Notes: generated by a model not told the origin, from the sequence alone. Shown: positions 45,461-56,142, numbered from the stretch's first letter. The stretch: 64,000 bases of DNA from Roseibium sp. HPY-6 (GCF_040530035.1 NZ_JBEWCD010000002.1:1116001-1180000), one strand, 5' to 3'. Translations and numbers: made by a program.

Positions 45461-45970
45461 ATGACGATTTGGACGATACTTGCGGGCAGCGTTGGCGTGG
45501 TAGCTCTCTTGAGTGCCGGAACACTTCTTTTGCCGAAGACGGTGCATGTGGAACGGCAAGCAACTCTCTCGGCCGCACCTGCAACAATACTGGAACTCGC
45601 AGCATCCAGTGAAGGCTACCAGTCATTCAATCCTTACCGGACCTCGGATCCCGATCTGAAAATTACGCCCTTTGGTCCGGTTTCAGGCGTCGGCGCTGGA
45701 TTTCGCTTTGACGGCAAGGAAGGCAAAGGAAGTCAGACTGTCGCGTCGGTGACGGCTGACAGCGTCCGGTACGATATCGATCTTGGTGCCATGGGCCGTC
45801 CGGTTCAGACAATTTCAACGGCATCGACGCCGGAAGGCACGCAGGTTGTCTGGTCTATGGACATGGATCTTGGCTTCAACCCCGTTGCCCGCGTCTTTGG
45901 TCTTTTCATGGACGGCATGGTGGGGAAGACTTTCGAGCAAGGTCTCGATAATCTTGCCGCCGCCACCTGA
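45461..45970 (+). CDS. SRPBCC-family protein with N-terminal membrane anchor
   Basis: A 169-residue polyketide-cyclase-like (SRPBCC) protein. It starts with a membrane anchor (WTILAGSVGVVALLSAGTLL) then the SRPBCC fold (VERQATLSAAPATILELAAS, GAGFRFDGKEG). SRPBCC proteins bind hydrophobic ligands. ATG at 45461 follows AAGGAG. It lies 31 bases before the DGPF gene and likely belongs to the same ECF-linked transcription unit. Confidence 0.78.
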   Translation: MTIWTILAGSVGVVALLSAGTLLLPKTVHVERQATLSAAPATILELAASSEGYQSFNPYRTSDPDLKITPFGPVSGVGAGFRFDGKEGKGSQTVASVTADSVRYDIDLGAMGRPVQTISTASTPEGTQVVWSMDMDLGFNPVARVFGLFMDGMVGKTFEQGLDNLAAAT

Positions 45971-46001
45971 CCAGCTTTTTGAAAACGAAGGACTATTCCA
46001 A

Positions 46002-46355
46002 ATGCGTTACACTTTTCTGCTTTACACCGATCCAGCCGATTTGGCCGATATGACCGCCGAGGACTGGGCGGCAGAAAAAGAAGTCTATGGCGCTTATATC
46101 GGCGCGCTGCAAAAGGCTGGCGTCTTTGTCGATACAGATTGGCTGCAACCGGTGGAGACCGCGACCACCCTGTCATTGAAGGGCGGCACGAAGCAGGTTC
46201 AGGATGGACCGTTTGCCGACACCAAGGAAACCCTTGGCGGCTATTTCGTCATTGATGTGCCGGACCTTGATGCCGCCATGGCCTGGGCCGAAAAATGCCC
46301 GGCCGCCAAAACCGGAAAAGTCGAGATCCGCACCTCCGCCATGGGGGCTGAATGA
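46002..46355 (+). CDS. DGPF-domain (YCII-related) protein
   Basis: A 117-residue YCII-related protein carrying the DGPFADTKETLGGYFVIDV motif. Function is unknown, but DGPF proteins are the most constant neighbours of ECF42-type sigma factors. Its stop overlaps the sigma factor start by 4 bases (ATGA), showing translational coupling. Confidence 0.88.
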   Translation: MRYTFLLYTDPADLADMTAEDWAAEKEVYGAYIGALQKAGVFVDTDWLQPVETATTLSLKGGTKQVQDGPFADTKETLGGYFVIDVPDLDAAMAWAEKCPAAKTGKVEIRTSAMGAE

Positions 46356-47545
46356 TCGACCCGGCTCGCGCGGCCGAAATGGCTGCGCGAGAGTCCTATG
46401 GACGGCTTCTGGCTTTCTTGTCTTCAAGAACACACGATATCGCTATGGCCGAAGACATGCTCGCGGATGCCTTTGTGAAGGCGCTGACGCACTGGCAAGA
46501 ACATGGCATTCCGGACAATCCGGATGCCTGGTTGCTGACAACGGCCCGGAACAGGCTCACCGACCGTCAACGCCATCAGGCCCGGTTTCCCACTGACAGC
46601 GAGATACCTGAAATGACAACCGGTGAAGCCTTTGAAGAGAACGTTCCGGACAAGCGGCTGTCGCTCATGATGGTGTGCGCCCACCCGGCGATCGCGGCGG
46701 ATCTGCATGTCCCGCTGATGCTGCAAACCGTTCTTGGTCTGGAAGCAAAGACCATTGCCGGGCTCTTTCTGGTTTCGCCTGCGGCCCTTGCAAAGCGTCT
46801 TGTGCGCGCGAAAGCCAAAATCCGCGATGCGGGGATACCGTTTGAGCTGCCCGACGAGGACAGACTGCCGGAAAGGAGTGCAAAGCTCTTGGAAGCGCTT
46901 TATGCGCTGCATGCCCATGACTGGTTGGAGCCGGAGGACACGCTCGGAGATGAAGCCTTTTATCTTGCCGACCTGCTCAGCCGGCTGATGGCGGACAATG
47001 CCGAGGTTCTTGGTCTTGCAGCCTTGATTGCCTTCAGTCATGCCAGGACGCGTGCTCGGATAAGGGAAGGCGTCCTTGTGCCGACCGACGAACAGGACAC
47101 ACGGCTTTGGGACGATGATCTTATCGGATACGGCAAACACCAGCTAAGTCGCGCCTATTCGAAATCGGCTATCGGCCGGTACCAGATCGAGGCGGCAATT
47201 GAGTCGATCCATATCTTGCGCAAGGAGACCGGCCGGACTGACTGGGAAGCGTTGAACAAACTATATTTCGCACTGTTGAAGCTTGCACCATCTGCCGGCG
47301 CGCTGGTCGCGCAAGCCGTGGTCACTGGGCGGCTCCACGGACCGAAGGCGGGTCTGGCAGCGCTTGAGGCCGCGGAAAAACAGATCGGCTCCGGGTTCCA
47401 GCCGCTTTGGGCAGCAAGAGCGGATATGCACTCTCGAGCGGGAGGCTTCGCAGACGCAAGAAAAAGCTACGAAAAAGCGATCTCGCTTGCGACAGATACG
47501 CCGACAATCAAGCTGCTGACGAATAAACGGGCGCTGGTGGCGTGA
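46352..47545 (+). CDS. ECF42-type RNA polymerase sigma factor
   Basis: A 397-residue sigma factor. The N-terminal region contains sigma-2 (AEDMLADAFVKALTHWQEHG, NPDAWLLTTARNRLTDRQR) and sigma-4 (VLGLEAKTIAGLFLVSPAAL), and a long C-terminal helical extension (about 190-397) with TPR-like units replaces the anti-sigma partner; none is seen nearby. ECF42 proteins are known to depend on this extension and to regulate adjacent DGPF genes. The substrate sensed is unknown. ATG at 46352 lies inside the DGPF stop. Confidence 0.87.
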   Translation: MIDPARAAEMAARESYGRLLAFLSSRTHDIAMAEDMLADAFVKALTHWQEHGIPDNPDAWLLTTARNRLTDRQRHQARFPTDSEIPEMTTGEAFEENVPDKRLSLMMVCAHPAIAADLHVPLMLQTVLGLEAKTIAGLFLVSPAALAKRLVRAKAKIRDAGIPFELPDEDRLPERSAKLLEALYALHAHDWLEPEDTLGDEAFYLADLLSRLMADNAEVLGLAALIAFSHARTRARIREGVLVPTDEQDTRLWDDDLIGYGKHQLSRAYSKSAIGRYQIEAAIESIHILRKETGRTDWEALNKLYFALLKLAPSAGALVAQAVVTGRLHGPKAGLAALEAAEKQIGSGFQPLWAARADMHSRAGGFADARKSYEKAISLATDTPTIKLLTNKRALVA

Positions 47546-47549
47546 CGTG

Positions 47550-48188
47550 TTATTCCACGGCCGGGTTTGACCATCCACCCGGTTTGAAGGGCGTTTGAAG
47601 CGCGTGTTCAACCAGGGGAAGGTGGTCTTGCCCGTAGAACGGATCGCCATCGACAAGGTAGGTCGGTGAGCCGAAGATACCGTTGGCGAGTGCCCAGTCC
47701 GTGTTCTTTTGGAAAGTGTTCTGTATCGACTCGGAAGAGGCCTCTTCAAGAAGTCTGTCGGCATCGAGACCGATGGCGGTTGCAATACCATGCAGTGTGG
47801 ACGTGTTGGACAGATCGGCATCGTCGCGCCAATGCGCTTCCAACAGTGCATGCGCCAATTTGTCGGTCTCGGGACCGCTCTCACCAAGCGCGATGATCAT
47901 GCCTGAAGCAATGCTGTAGTCCGCATCATGTGTGCTGGGCCGCCGGCTGATGATTGGGACAGACCGGTATTCCGCCCAACGTTCGATTTCCCGGCCGAAA
48001 AAATAGTCGACATGCTGCTGTGTCCGCTTGCGAAATGGCTTGCCGCGTTGCGCTTCGACGACGGGCGACAGCAGGATTGGCCGGTGGACAAGCTTGGCAC
48101 CATGGTCCTTGCAAATTCGCATGAGTTCCGCGGAGCCGAGATAAGCGTAGGCGGAATGCGCGGAATAGACATACTCGATAACGGACAT
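47550..48188 (-). CDS. DsbA-family 2-hydroxychromene-2-carboxylate isomerase-like protein
   Basis: A 212-residue thioredoxin-fold protein of the HCCA isomerase/kappa-GST type. It shows the Ser/Tyr substrate pocket SAHSAYAYLGSAELMRIC and the C-terminal NGIFGSPTYLVDGDPFYGQD. It may isomerise aromatic ring-cleavage products or act as a GSH-dependent enzyme; no other aromatic-degradation genes are close. ATG at 48188 follows AAGGAA. It converges with the ECF gene (4-base gap). Confidence 0.83.
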   Translation of the reverse strand: MSVIEYVYSAHSAYAYLGSAELMRICKDHGAKLVHRPILLSPVVEAQRGKPFRKRTQQHVDYFFGREIERWAEYRSVPIISRRPSTHDADYSIASGMIIALGESGPETDKLAHALLEAHWRDDADLSNTSTLHGIATAIGLDADRLLEEASSESIQNTFQKNTDWALANGIFGSPTYLVDGDPFYGQDHLPLVEHALQTPFKPGGWSNPAVE

Positions 48189-48255
48189 GCGGTTCCTTCA
48201 GTTTCGTCTGGCTGAGGTAGATGTTGTCGTCGGTTGGTTTTCGCTGATTGAGGTT

Positions 48256-48870
48256 TCAACGCTCGACCCGGGCAAGAGCCAGGCCGACGCCGGCACCGAC
48301 AAAAAAGATGCCGGTCAGCTTGTGCCTGAGCCGCCCAAGCTTCATGACAGCCGGCCTTGATACATTGGCCAATGCGACCCACAACATGTCGCCGACAAAG
48401 ACGATCGACAGATAGATTGCAGCTGCAAGCGCCACACCTGCCACCGTTGGGCTGCTGCCTGTGAACTGGGGAATGAAGGCCGCGATGAATATCAGTGTCT
48501 TCGGATTGGCAATGGCAAGCAGGAGACCTTGCAGGAACAAACGCTTCATCGATCCGCCGGTGGCACGGGGTTGATCAAGCTCGTCCAGGCCCTGCCGCCA
48601 TGCACTGATGCCCAGATAGATCAGATACAAAACGCCGGCCCATTTTAGCCAGACGAGTGCGCTCGCCGCGACCTGCAAAAGTGTCGAAAGCCCGAGAACC
48701 ACGATGACCAGCTGGATGCCGACACCGATTGAGGTGCCAACCACGGTTGCGCAGCCGTAACGGGCGCCGTGGGCCAGCGTGTTTGCGATAAACAGGGCAA
48801 CATTCGGTCCGGGAATGGCAACGAGCGCTGCAGTCGCAGTTGCCAGGAGAAAGGCTGACGTGAGATCCAT
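48256..48870 (-). CDS. LysE/RhtB-family exporter
   Basis: A 204-residue inner-membrane amino-acid exporter with six helices. The family's PGPNVALFIANTLAHGARYG and AIANPKTLIFIAAFIPQF are clear. It exports amino acids or analogues; the exact substrate is unknown. It lies 67 bases upstream of the isomerase on the same strand and could be co-transcribed with it. Confidence 0.9.
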   Translation of the reverse strand: MDLTSAFLLATATAALVAIPGPNVALFIANTLAHGARYGCATVVGTSIGVGIQLVIVVLGLSTLLQVAASALVWLKWAGVLYLIYLGISAWRQGLDELDQPRATGGSMKRLFLQGLLLAIANPKTLIFIAAFIPQFTGSSPTVAGVALAAAIYLSIVFVGDMLWVALANVSRPAVMKLGRLRHKLTGIFFVGAGVGLALARVER

Positions 48871-49031
48871 GACGTATCTCTAGCAGAAGCGGACGGCCGC
48901 GCAAATGACGCTCCTGCCGGCTGCCGCGGTTCAAAGCTGGTTCCGGGGCTTAGGTTCCCTGCGGCGCGCGTAAAAGCTGATGTGATGGTCTCGTGCGCCG
49001 ATGCCCCGGTCGGACAATCAGCGCGCTTGGC

Positions 49032-50534
49032 TTAAGCGCCAAAGGCTTGCGTCGGCGCGCTCAGGTTGCGAAGCGCCTCTTCTTTGAACGGGTCATCAAC
49101 CCGAGGCCAGTAGGGGACCTGCCGCTTTGACAGCCTCAACGTCTTGAAGTCAGGAGAAGTCCCGCCAGGCGTTGCCACCTGGATGATCCTCGAGGCAATC
49201 TTTTCGAACGGCGCATAGAAGTGAAACAGGGATTTCACCACGATTGTTGATTTTGTCGAAAGCTCTATTCCAAGCTGTTCGAACGCTTCGGGGTGATAGA
49301 CCTGCGTCCTGAGATCGTTTATCAGAATATCGATTTCATCACCGGTCCGCAGCCAGACCAATGTGCCAAGCGGTTCAAGCCCTTTGCCCAGGTGCTGTCC
49401 GAGGCCGGTCTGAATGTTCATCACTTGAACATCCAGGTCCACCGGCGTGCCTGAGTCCGGACCGGTTTTTCCACCCAGCCTCAGGCGCAGTTCTGCGCCA
49501 CACCCAGCATCTTCACAGATGCGGACCGCTCCCGGATCCCAGTATATGCCCGTCGCAACATTCGTAAGGGGACGCCGAAGCAGCGCGTGGAGCATGAAGG
49601 TTGAATCGCCAGGTGCACCACCGCCCGAATTGTCTCCCATGTCGGCTAGCACGAGAGGACTATCCTCGGAAACTGCGGCTTCTTCGATGGCGTCGTGCAA
49701 GGAGGAAAAACTGCTTGTGACTTCATGGCGGAGGTCGAAGAACCGGCGTCCGAGAGTCTCTGCCGTTTGAAGAGCAAGTGCAGGATTGTCGTCGGTGACC
49801 ACAAGTGTCTTCGCTCCGACATCTGCAACATCGGCCCAGGGAAAACCGTGGGCGAGAGAGACCGACAGGATATCGGGGCGCGTCTCAAGTGCGCGCATGT
49901 GACCGACAAAGTCCCGCATCTTTCCGGTCTTCGTCAGATAGAGATTGATCATGCGGCAATCGAACGCGCGCATGACGGGGCGGATGTCTCCCCGAACCGT
50001 CCTGTGCGCCAGTTCGAAAAGCTCTTCCGCGCGGTCAGATGCATCGTCATGCGGATATTCCTTGAAGCAGACAATCAGGTCGGAATTCCGCATCATCTTC
50101 TGGCTCAGGTGGCAGTGCTGGTCCAAAGCCGTCCCAACGACTGCGTTGGGGCAGATGGCTCTGACCCGCTCCAGAATGTCTCCTTCACAATCGTCAAAAC
50201 CTTCTGCAACCATGGCACCGTGGAGTTGCAGAAGCACGATGTCGACACCGCCTGTCTTGCGGAGGTCGGAAAGAATCTCCTCACGCAAGGCCTCGTAGCA
50301 CGCGCTTGTTGTCGGTCCGGCAGGTTCGGATATTGCCGCAAGGCTTTCAATCACGTCCCATCCGTGATGCTCCGCGCGGGCGCGCCACACATGAAGTGCT
50401 TCCGTCATCAGGTTGGGCGGCTCCTGCGTCGCTGTGCCGTGACGCAGAAAATATTCCCGAAATCCGGACATGCCGGTGGGCATGGTGGAAAATGTGTTTG
50501 TCTCGGTGGACAGCGTCGCGATGAACAGTCGCAT
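49032..50534 (-). CDS. M81-family (MlrC-like) peptidase
   Basis: A 500-residue protein of the M81 family (microcystinase C). Family features are RLFIATLSTETNTFSTMPTG at the start, QLHGAMVAEGFDDCEGDIL, TALDQHCHLSQKM (metal-binding Asp/His) and MGDNSGGGAPGDSTFMLHAL, plus a C-terminal domain. MlrC in Sphingomonas cleaves linearised microcystin; most relatives have unknown peptide or amide substrates. ATG at 50534 is chosen; a frame extension to 50585 has no support. It lies 134 bases downstream of a peptide-binding protein gene, suggesting uptake followed by hydrolysis. Confidence 0.85.
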   Translation of the reverse strand: MRLFIATLSTETNTFSTMPTGMSGFREYFLRHGTATQEPPNLMTEALHVWRARAEHHGWDVIESLAAISEPAGPTTSACYEALREEILSDLRKTGGVDIVLLQLHGAMVAEGFDDCEGDILERVRAICPNAVVGTALDQHCHLSQKMMRNSDLIVCFKEYPHDDASDRAEELFELAHRTVRGDIRPVMRAFDCRMINLYLTKTGKMRDFVGHMRALETRPDILSVSLAHGFPWADVADVGAKTLVVTDDNPALALQTAETLGRRFFDLRHEVTSSFSSLHDAIEEAAVSEDSPLVLADMGDNSGGGAPGDSTFMLHALLRRPLTNVATGIYWDPGAVRICEDAGCGAELRLRLGGKTGPDSGTPVDLDVQVMNIQTGLGQHLGKGLEPLGTLVWLRTGDEIDILINDLRTQVYHPEAFEQLGIELSTKSTIVVKSLFHFYAPFEKIASRIIQVATPGGTSPDFKTLRLSKRQVPYWPRVDDPFKEEALRNLSAPTQAFGA

Positions 50535-50595
50535 GGTCGTCAGGGTCGCTTTTTTCTTCTGCGTCGGGGTGCCGGAAACGCTCACAAAACGGCTT

Positions 50596-50627
50596 CACCG
50601 CATCGGCAAAAGTGGTCCGATGCGGTG
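50596..50627. repeat. Intergenic hairpin between binding protein and M81 peptidase genes
   Basis: CACCGCATCGG (50596-50606) and CCGATGCGGTG (50617-50627) form a perfect 11-bp stem with a 10-base loop. It lacks a clear T-tract. It may protect the upstream mRNA or partly terminate it so that the binding protein is made in excess. Confidence 0.65.
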
Positions 50628-50668
50628 TGTGATCGCCCTTGCATGCTTTGCGCGCGCCAGCGGCAAGT

Positions 50669-52270
50669 CTAGCTCTCTTTCCACCAGCGTTGCATGAAGC
50701 TGCTGCCATCAAGATCAAGATTGGACCCCATAACCTCAGGTGTTCCGACCGAAGGCCTCGTGGCAAAAACGTAGGATGCGAACATCGGAATGGCGACACC
50801 GCCCTCATTGGACACGATGTCCTGCATTTCGCCGTACATTCCGCGGCGCTTTTCCGGATCCAGCTCCGCGCGCGCCTCGACCAGCAGGCTGTCGAACTTC
50901 TCGTGCGACCAGAGCGATTCGTTCCACGACACGCCCGACTTGAAGGCGAGCGAGAACATCAGGTCTTCCACCGGGCGTCCGGCCCAGTAACTTGCGCACC
51001 AGGGCTTCTTCAGCCAGACATCCGACCAGTAGCCATCATTGGGTTCGCGCACGACCTTGACATTGATGCCGCATTTCGCTGCCGAGTTCTGGATCAGAAG
51101 CGCCGCATCGATGGCCCCGGGGAAGGCGGCGTCGGACGCCGAAAGTTCCACATCGAGGCTGTCGAGCCCGGCCTGTTTGAGGAAGAATTTCGCCTTGTCC
51201 GGGTCCAGGGTCTTTTGTTCCAGATCCGCGTTGAAATAGGTCTGACCGGAGCCGATCGGGTGATCATTTCCGACCGAGCCGTAGCCGAAGAGGATCTTCT
51301 CGACCAACTCATCGCGGTCGATGGCCCATTTGATCGCCTGGCGGATATTGTTGTCGTTGAACGGTGCTCGGTCGGTAAGCATTGGGAAGCTGTAGTGCTG
51401 TGTTCCGGCGACCGAGTGAACGTTCAGATTGGGGTTCCCGGCAAGGCGTCCGGCCGTTTTAACGTCGATCTTGTCGGCGACGTCCACATCCCCGGTAAGG
51501 GCGGCGGTCATGCGGGCATTGGTGTCGAGAAGCACCAGCAGACGCCATTCGTCGACATGTCCCGCAGCATCAGTCCAGTAATTCGCATGCCGCGAAAGCT
51601 TCGCCGCAACACCGGGGTCGAATTCATCGAGACGATAGGCACCTGCGCCAATGCCTGATTGCCAGTCCATCTTTCCGTCGACCGCCGGCATGATCGCGAT
51701 GTGGTAGTCGCTCAGCGCGGCCGGAAAATCAGCGTTGCCCGCCTCAAGTTCGAACACCACGACATCGCTGCCGTCGACGCGAATGTCCTTGATGCCGGCC
51801 ATGAGCGGTGCGGCGGCAGACGTTGTCTTGTCGCCGCGATGGTGGTTCACGGAGGCAACAACATCATCCGCTGTGATCGTTTTCCCGTTGTGGAACTCGG
51901 CACCCTGCCGCAGCTTGAACCGCCAGACAGCGGCATCGCCGGAGACTTCCCAGCTTTCTGCCAGAGACGGCTGAACCGTGTTGTTCGCATCGATCTCGGT
52001 CAGATAACCGTTCATCGCAATCCCCAGCGGAATGAGGAACCCCGCTGCCAGTAAGCCAGGATCGAGCGTATCGCTGGTTGCACCATGTCCGAGACCCGCC
52101 GTCAGAACACCGCCCTTCTTTGGTGTCGCAGCCTCGACCCGGTCCGCCCAGGTGCTTGCTGCTGCAACAGTCAGCCCGGTGGTGAGAACACCCCGCATGA
52201 ACTGGCGCCGGTCTATGCTGCGAGACATGAGCCGGTGTTCCATCACGCGCAAATAGGTCTGCTTGTCCAT
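50669..52270 (-). CDS. Family 5 peptide/nickel ABC substrate-binding protein (Tat-exported)
   Basis: A 533-residue extracytoplasmic binding protein. A Tat signal with SRSIDRRQFMRGVLTTGLT lies at about residues 16-34. The family-5 binding core begins GGVLTAGLGHGATSDTLDPG and includes VWRFKLRQGAEFHNGKTITA. Such proteins bind di- or oligopeptides or related compounds. No permease or ATPase genes adjoin it; the downstream M81 peptidase gene is separated by a hairpin. CGGAGGA precedes the ATG. It is divergent from an XRE regulator. Confidence 0.88.
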   Translation of the reverse strand: MDKQTYLRVMEHRLMSRSIDRRQFMRGVLTTGLTVAAASTWADRVEAATPKKGGVLTAGLGHGATSDTLDPGLLAAGFLIPLGIAMNGYLTEIDANNTVQPSLAESWEVSGDAAVWRFKLRQGAEFHNGKTITADDVVASVNHHRGDKTTSAAAPLMAGIKDIRVDGSDVVVFELEAGNADFPAALSDYHIAIMPAVDGKMDWQSGIGAGAYRLDEFDPGVAAKLSRHANYWTDAAGHVDEWRLLVLLDTNARMTAALTGDVDVADKIDVKTAGRLAGNPNLNVHSVAGTQHYSFPMLTDRAPFNDNNIRQAIKWAIDRDELVEKILFGYGSVGNDHPIGSGQTYFNADLEQKTLDPDKAKFFLKQAGLDSLDVELSASDAAFPGAIDAALLIQNSAAKCGINVKVVREPNDGYWSDVWLKKPWCASYWAGRPVEDLMFSLAFKSGVSWNESLWSHEKFDSLLVEARAELDPEKRRGMYGEMQDIVSNEGGVAIPMFASYVFATRPSVGTPEVMGSNLDLDGSSFMQRWWKES

Positions 52271-52343
52271 TGCGATCCTCCGATTGATGAACAGCTTTCA
52301 AACTGGCCCAACAATCGACATCTCCCGGACGAGAGACAATTGC

Positions 52344-52375
52344 GCATTTGTATGCATTTATAAGCGAGTATAAGC
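52344..52375. promoter_or_regulatory. Repeat elements in the binding protein / XRE divergent region
   Basis: GCATTT at 52344 and 52354 and TATAAGC at 52359 and 52369 recur with a 10-base (one helical turn) period just before the XRE start. A candidate operator for the XRE protein; binding is inferred. Confidence 0.35.
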
Positions 52376-52385
52376 TCTCTCAGAG

Positions 52386-53198
52386 ATGCATGTGCCGAAC
52401 TGGTTGACAATGATGACCGACGATTTGAGGGCGAACCTGCGTTTCCTGTGCGCGGAAAGACAATCCACGGCGCAGGTATGCCGCGACATTGGCATCAATC
52501 AGCAGCAGTTCAGCAAATACCTCTCGGGGCGCTCGAACCCGTCGGCGAACAATCTGCGCCGGATAGCCAGATATTTTGGTGTCGAGGACACGGAGTTGCT
52601 CGGGGCGCATGCGCAGCTGGTGCGGTCCTATCGTGCAAAGACCGCCACCTTGCGCGAGCATCGCCAGGATCCTTTGGCCAACGTCTTTCCAGGAGACCTG
52701 GCGCAGCTGCGGCCTTTTCTCGGTGCGTATCAGGTCTATTTCCAGGCGCCGGTTGATCCGAACGGTTATGTGGTGAACTCCGTCTTTCTCGACGAGCGCA
52801 ACGGTGTTGTCTACAGCCGGCTGATCGAAGCACTGACCGACACTACGTTCAAGCGCCGACGATGGACCAGGTGTGATGGCAAGGTGTCTTATCAGAATGG
52901 CAGGCTGTTCGTTGTCGACAGCGAGCGCAAGAACGAAAACGCCCTGAGCATGCACATCCTGACGCCGCCCCCAAGACAGAAGCGGCATTATCTCTTTGGC
53001 ACGATGTGTTTCATGGCATCGATGCCGAGACGAATGCCTTACGCATCCAAAGTGGTCTGGCGAAAGTTCGAGGCCTACCGGTCTGTGAAGGATCTGTTCA
53101 AAAGCTGCGGTGTCTATAGTGCCGAAAACCTGCGGCTCGATCCGGTGATCCGAAGATATCTGGCTTCAGACTTCAGCGAGGAAAGCGTTCGCTTGTAA
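52386..53198 (+). CDS. XRE-family regulator with unknown C-terminal domain
   Basis: A 270-residue protein. The helix-turn-helix is at about residues 25-70 (STAQVCRDIGINQQQFSKYL, then SGRSNPSANNLRRIARYFGV). The remaining 190 residues (LRPFLGAYQVYFQAPVDPNG, PPRQKRHYLFGTMCFMASMP) form a domain I do not recognise that probably senses a ligand. The start could be 52386, 52410 or 52413. Divergence from the binding-protein gene suggests it controls that transport/peptidase unit. Confidence 0.78.
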   Translation: MHVPNWLTMMTDDLRANLRFLCAERQSTAQVCRDIGINQQQFSKYLSGRSNPSANNLRRIARYFGVEDTELLGAHAQLVRSYRAKTATLREHRQDPLANVFPGDLAQLRPFLGAYQVYFQAPVDPNGYVVNSVFLDERNGVVYSRLIEALTDTTFKRRRWTRCDGKVSYQNGRLFVVDSERKNENALSMHILTPPPRQKRHYLFGTMCFMASMPRRMPYASKVVWRKFEAYRSVKDLFKSCGVYSAENLRLDPVIRRYLASDFSEESVRL

Positions 53199-53243
53199 GT
53201 TCCTGTGGCTCGGGCCCACAGATATGGGCGGCGCGAGATGCAA

Positions 53244-53269
53244 AAAGGGCGGCCCGAGAGCCGCCCTTT
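53244..53269. terminator. Terminator between XRE gene and groEL
   Basis: AAAGGGCGGC (53244-53253) and GCCGCCCTTT (53260-53269) form a perfect 10-bp stem with a 6-base loop. The minus strand continues into five T residues, so it ends groEL; it also lies after the rightward XRE gene. Confidence 0.9.
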
Positions 53270-53296
53270 CCGTAAAGCAGTTGAGGTTTGGACTTC

Positions 53297-54949
<1,653 letters not shown>

Positions 54950-54997
54950 TCACATAAACTTGGAATTAGGGGAAATCAAAAGCGGTTCGCTGTCGAG

Positions 54998-55285
54998 TTA
55001 AGCGATCACGCCCATGATGTCGGATTCCTTCATGATCAGGAGGTCTTCACCGTCGATCTTGACTTCGGTGCCGGACCATTTGCCGAACAGGACGCGGTCG
55101 CCTGCCTTGACGTCGAGAGCAACGATTTCACCGCTGTCCTTGCGGGCACCGGTGCCAACAGCGATGATCTCGCCTTCCTGCGGCTTCTCTTTTGCGGTGT
55201 CCGGAATGATGATGCCGCCAGCAGTTTTCTCTTCCGAGTCTACTCGGCGAACTACGACACGGTCGTGCAGTGGACGAAATGCCAT
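54998..55285 (-). CDS. groES: Co-chaperonin GroES (10 kDa)
   Basis: A 95-residue GroES, the heptameric lid. The start [20 protein letters not shown] and the mobile loop region with [19 protein letters not shown] are clear. ATG at 55285 has GAGGAAAC before it; a longer frame to 55375 is not used. It is first in the groES-groEL operon. Confidence 0.97.
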   Translation of the reverse strand: MAFRPLHDRVVVRRVDSEEKTAGGIIIPDTAKEKPQEGEIIAVGTGARKDSGEIVALDVKAGDRVLFGKWSGTEVKIDGEDLLIMKESDIMGVIA

Positions 55286-55385
55286 AAGACTGTTTCCTCT
55301 CATGAGCGCGCCCCACGCAATTGGCAGCGCGCGAGACATGATTATTAGGTTGAATGAGGCAGATGCGGTCGGCATCTGCCGCCAA

Positions 55386-55412
55386 TTAGCACTCCCTCAA
55401 GGCGAGTGCTAA
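55386..55412. promoter_or_regulatory. CIRCE element (HrcA operator)
   Basis: TTAGCACTC (55386-55394), a 9-base spacer and GAGTGCTAA (55404-55412) match the CIRCE consensus exactly. HrcA binds it and represses groESL at normal temperature. hrcA is not in the window. Confidence 0.97.
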
Positions 55413-55422
55413 CAGCGCCTTG

Positions 55423-55451
55423 GATTTATGCAGCAGCGCCGTTCTTGTCAA
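55423..55451 (-). promoter_or_regulatory. groESL sigma-70-type promoter
   Basis: On the minus strand, TTGACA (-35, at 55446-55451) and TAAATC (-10, at 55423-55428) are separated by 17 bases, a good vegetative promoter. The predicted start near 55416 lies just upstream of CIRCE, so HrcA would block elongation or initiation. Confidence 0.8.
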
Positions 55452-55572
55452 TGCTTTATGAGGAGAATTTAATCTCAAAAGCGCCGCAAAACGCTTTATC
55501 AGGCTTCGCTATGGTTAACGAAAGGGAAGGTGATCGTCGAAGTCGGGCCTTGGACGATCCTGTCCTTGACGC

Positions 55573-56142
55573 TCAATTAGGGGCGGCAATCGAAAAAGGC
55601 AAGCTGAAACCGGCAGTTTCTCCGTCAGCTTCATTGGTAAATCGTGTTTCAAGTGTGTAAGCGCCCGCGGGAAGGCCGGTGAACTGGAAAGACAGCGCGG
55701 CTGCCAGCTCTCTTTGCTTCGAGCGGCCTTGACCTGAAAACACCGCAAAATCGTCCTGTTCCGCGAGCACCTGTCCCGATGCGTTGAGCAGTCGGTAGCT
55801 TGCCGTCAACTCAAAGGCATAAAGCCCGTCCGATTGTGTGAAGGAATAGCCGACCGGTTCAGCGTAAATGGAAAGCACGTCATCGTCTTGAAAGACGGAA
55901 TCGCTGCGCGGCGTGTACTGGCCGTACGCGGTGCCACCGTCCCTGGTAAAAGTGGCTACCGCAAAGGCGAGGCCGTTGGCATCCCAGGCCGCATCGTATG
56001 CAGCTTTTGCGTCGTTGAAAGCGTCAGACGGAAGAGGGACGTTCTCAGAAGAGACGGCCGGCGAACAAATGCCGGCCAAGATCCCTGTTGCAATAAGGAT
56101 GGCGGATGCAGTCTGCCTGGATAAGCGTTTTCCTGTCAGCAT
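55573..56142 (-). CDS. Exported protein of unknown function
   Basis: A 189-residue protein with an N-terminal signal peptide (ASAILIATGILAGICSPAVS) and a beta-rich remainder (YSFTQSDGLYAFELTASYRL, GLPAGAYTLETRFTN). A Cys lies in the signal region but the lipobox is not canonical, so lipidation is doubtful. No family recognised; it may be a periplasmic or surface protein. ATG at 56142 follows a GAAGAG-type site. Confidence 0.65.
   Translation of the reverse strand: MLTGKRLSRQTASAILIATGILAGICSPAVSSENVPLPSDAFNDAKAAYDAAWDANGLAFAVATFTRDGGTAYGQYTPRSDSVFQDDDVLSIYAEPVGYSFTQSDGLYAFELTASYRLLNASGQVLAEQDDFAVFSGQGRSKQRELAAALSFQFTGLPAGAYTLETRFTNEADGETAGFSLPFSIAAPN

Noticed and set aside
49695..51658. Two long rightward frames (325 and 339 residues) opposite the M81 peptidase and the binding protein
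   Set aside because: Both mirror certain leftward genes, contain no recognisable motif and have no ribosome sites.
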